Source: Celeribacter halophilus
Lineage (GTDB): Bacteria; Pseudomonadota; Alphaproteobacteria; Rhodobacterales; Rhodobacteraceae
DNA: 34,154 nucleotides
Direction of reading: 5' to 3'
Assembly: GCF_900114135.1 (NCBI RefSeq)
Contig: NZ_FORY01000024.1
Coordinates: 1 to 34,154 of the forward strand
A program made the position numbers and the translations under genes. Each line of letters opens with the position of its first letter. Within the stretch, counting starts at the first letter, position 1. This document shows, one piece after another, positions 32,548-34,154 of this stretch. Below the pieces are notes generated by a model. The model was not told the DNA's origin. It made no database searches and saw nothing but the letters and a program-made list of their open reading frames with translations.

Positions 32548-33534
32548 ATGACCGACATCACATCACGCACAACGGGATCTGGACGGGTGGGGCGAGATAC
32601 TCCGATCCGGTTTGAGTTTGCGCTGTTGAACAATGTTTCCATGCTCTCCGTGATCTCTGCGATAGAGCCCTTGCGCGTTGCCAATCGAATGGCTGGGTAT
32701 GAGTGTTATAGCTGGGATATTGTCAGTGAGAATGGCACCGAAATTCATGCCTCAAACGGGCTGCAATTCGCCAGTTCGGGCCGCATGGGCGAAGGTCGTG
32801 TGCCTGATTATACCTTTGTTTGCGCAGGGCTGAGCCTCGAAGCAATCCACCCGACACGACTGTCGGCTTTTTTAAACCGCCGTGCTGCGGCTGGCGTGTG
32901 TGTGGGGGCAATTTCTATGGGATCAATCTTTTTGGCGCGCGCCGGATTGTTGCAAAATACGCGATGCACGATCCATTGGGAAGGCTTGCCCGCTTTCAAA
33001 GAAGAGTTCCCAGATATTCACGTGTCACATGCTATCTATGAAGTCGACAATGGCATCATGACCTGTGCGGGCGGCATGTCTTCTTTTGATATGATCATGA
33101 GTGTCATTGCGCGCGATCATGACGCATCACTTGTCACGTCAATCATAAATCAGTTACAATTGGATCGGGTACGCTCTGAGGTGACTTTGCAATCGAGCGG
33201 TTCGATGAAATTGCCGGACACCGCACCAAAGCATCTACGTCACGCCGTAATTTTGCTTGAAGAAAATATGGAATACCCGCTGTCACCAACGGACCTTGCC
33301 GAATCCGTGGGCACCAGTCGCCGCACGCTTGAACGGATGTTTCTTAAGCACACGGGGATGACGCCATCTAAGTTCAGTAAAGTCCAGCGACTGGAGCGTT
33401 CAAAAGACCTGTTGCAGCACAGCGGACTTTCGATACTCGACATCGCCTTGGCGACGGGATTCAGATCTGGCTCTTATTTCTCTTATTGTTTTTCGGAATA
33501 TTTTGGGCTCCCTCCGTCGCAAATTCGGAGGTAA
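32548..33534 (+). CDS. GbdR-like AraC regulator with DJ-1/PfpI domain
   Basis: A 328-residue regulator with an N-terminal class I glutamine amidotransferase-like (DJ-1/PfpI) sensory domain (residues about 20-190, with VCVGAISMGSIFLARAG) and a C-terminal AraC double helix-turn-helix (residues about 225-325, including LAESVGTSRRTLERMFLKH). This architecture is that of GbdR/CdhR-type regulators, which respond to glycine betaine, dimethylglycine or carnitine. It lies 111 bp after the Rieske reductase in the same direction. It is the likely activator of the demethylation genes and perhaps the importer. The C-terminus ends shortly after the second helix-turn-helix, as is normal. The inducer is unknown. 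Confidence 0.9.
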   Translation: MTDITSRTTGSGRVGRDTPIRFEFALLNNVSMLSVISAIEPLRVANRMAGYECYSWDIVSENGTEIHASNGLQFASSGRMGEGRVPDYTFVCAGLSLEAIHPTRLSAFLNRRAAAGVCVGAISMGSIFLARAGLLQNTRCTIHWEGLPAFKEEFPDIHVSHAIYEVDNGIMTCAGGMSSFDMIMSVIARDHDASLVTSIINQLQLDRVRSEVTLQSSGSMKLPDTAPKHLRHAVILLEENMEYPLSPTDLAESVGTSRRTLERMFLKHTGMTPSKFSKVQRLERSKDLLQHSGLSILDIALATGFRSGSYFSYCFSEYFGLPPSQIRR

Positions 33535-33718
33535 ACATCGATCCGCCTCGAAAGCGGGGCAGATCCAAGTCGACAAGTTCGCGTGCGTCATGGGGGGGGT
33601 GATCAGACTGTGCCACCAACAAACCTTGCGCAGAAGGGCGGCGATGATCGCAATATCTCACTTTACTTTGTGTTGCCCCGGCATGCATCAGACATTTGAA
33701 CACGATAGGCTGTGTATC
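33535..33718. other. Intergenic region between the regulator and the IS66 end
   Basis: No gene is supported. It contains a run of eight G (about 33591-33598) and an inverted repeat ACGATA-N7-TATCGT overlapping the presumed IS boundary. A minus-strand open frame covers part of it but has no family features. Confidence 0.5.
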
Positions 33719-34154
33719 GTAAGCATTCGGCGTAGGCCGCAGTGAGGTCAACGCGCTCGGTGGTCTTAACGGAATGCACCGTGTTGAGCTGTATGATTAT
33801 GCCACCTCAGCGAGCGGCTGTTTTCTCCAATTCCATGGCAGAAGTTCCGGCACGCGCGAGACGGGCATTTCAGGCAACCGGGCAAGAACATCGGCGAGCC
33901 AGGCCTGCGGATCGATATCGTTCATCTTTGCCGTAACGATAAGGGTATACATGAAAGCAGCCCTATCGCCCCCGCGCTCGGAACCGGCAAAGAGCCATGA
34001 CTTCCGCCCCAAGGCTACGCCGCGCAGGGCGCGTTCAGCTGCATTATTCGTCAGGCAAATGCGGCCATCATCGAGGAACGCCGTGAAGGCTTTCCAACGG
34101 CTATCTTTCTCGAACATGTAGTTGATCGCTTTGGTGACCTTGTTGTGCCGGGAC
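33719..34154 (-). mobile_element. IS66-family insertion sequence, partial
   Basis: The right edge of the window is the terminal part of an IS66-type element. It consists of the 3' end of the tnpC transposase gene on the minus strand and about 78 bp of terminal sequence. The end is placed at GTAAGC (33719-33724) because IS66 elements usually begin 5'-GTAA. Eight-base target duplications are typical, and the outer flank TGTGTATC (33711-33718) would be one copy, but the other copy is out of the window. The exact boundary is tentative. Confidence 0.7.
33797..34154 (-). CDS. tnpC: IS66-family transposase (TnpC) C-terminal part, cut by window edge
   Basis: The 119 visible codons are the C-terminal end of an IS66 DDE transposase. 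Recognisable segments are WKAFTAFLDDGRICLTNNAA followed by ERALRG, then ALGRKSWLFAGSERGG and the C-terminal domain VLARLPEMPVSRVPELLPWNW. The catalytic glutamate of the DDE triad is expected in the NNAAERALR motif. The frame is open to the window edge, so an in-frame ATG at 34115-34117 is internal. The stop codon is at 33797-33799. Accessory genes tnpA and tnpB would lie beyond the window. Confidence 0.92.
   Translation of the reverse strand, partial: SRHNKVTKAINYMFEKDSRWKAFTAFLDDGRICLTNNAAERALRGVALGRKSWLFAGSERGGDRAAFMYTLIVTAKMNDIDPQAWLADVLARLPEMPVSRVPELLPWNWRKQPLAEVA

Noticed and set aside
33461-33751. 96-codon minus-strand frame across the regulator end and IS66 boundary
   Set aside because: It overlaps the 3' end of the AraC regulator gene and crosses the presumed IS end, with no recognisable motif.
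1-34154. CRISPR array, tRNA or rRNA genes, toxin-antitoxin pair or phage genes
   Set aside because: I looked for regularly spaced repeats, tRNA-like folds and small overlapping antitoxin-toxin gene pairs, and saw none that could be supported.

Overview
The window looks like an accessory catabolic island from an alphaproteobacterium, most likely a marine Rhodobacterales (Roseobacter-type) bacterium. That placement is inferred from protein style, codon use and gene content (betaine uptake and demethylation genes, a DUF3726-like protein, a BCCT carrier, a two-binding-protein ABC importer); no rRNA or tRNA is present to confirm it. Both edges are insertion sequences: the 3' part of an IS21-type element on the left (1-836, partial istB) and the end of an IS66-type element on the right (from about 33719, partial transposase on the minus strand).

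Region 1 (837-2106) holds a possible gene remnant beside the IS21 end and an AT-richer gene for a tartrate/D-malate dehydrogenase-type decarboxylating dehydrogenase. Region 2 (2250-13314) is a LysR regulator divergent from a tight nine- or ten-gene operon. The operon has an IPNS-like 2-oxoglutarate oxygenase, two NMT1/THI5-like binding proteins (one Sec, one Tat), an ABC ATPase, a fused double permease, a two-subunit Rieske ring-hydroxylating oxygenase (beta then alpha), a SnoaL-like protein, a PhyH-type 2-oxoglutarate oxygenase and a GlcD-type FAD oxidoreductase. This is a coherent uptake-and-oxidation unit, but I cannot name its substrate, and it carries no electron-transfer partner for the Rieske oxygenase.

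Region 3 (13504-22093) is a second LysR regulator divergent from an operon with a 2-oxoglutarate-semialdehyde-dehydrogenase-like ALDH, an M19 dipeptidase-like protein lacking several canonical metal ligands, a BCCT carrier, an unrecognised 563-residue protein, a DUF3726-like protein and an Ldh-family (malate/lactate, ComC/DpkA-like) dehydrogenase. Region 4 (22668-28404) encodes a complete OpuC/Osm-type quaternary-amine ABC importer followed by a nitrilase-superfamily amidohydrolase and an MmgE/PrpD-family protein. It ends in a shared bidirectional terminator against a convergent FAD (DAO-family) amine oxidase. Region 5 (28476-33534) holds that oxidase, a divergent GbcA/Stc2-type Rieske oxygenase whose bridging residue is Glu, its ferredoxin reductase, and a GbdR-like AraC regulator with a DJ-1/PfpI domain.

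Regions 3-5 together read as import of a quaternary (betaine-like) N-methyl compound by two routes, oxidative N-demethylation by the Rieske pair and the DAO flavoprotein, and further oxidation that may pass through an imine acid and a semialdehyde. The substrate cannot be read from sequence. The main candidates for undescribed biology are the oxygenase-rich operon of region 2, the 563-aa/DUF3726 pair, and the nitrilase plus MmgE/PrpD attached to a betaine importer.
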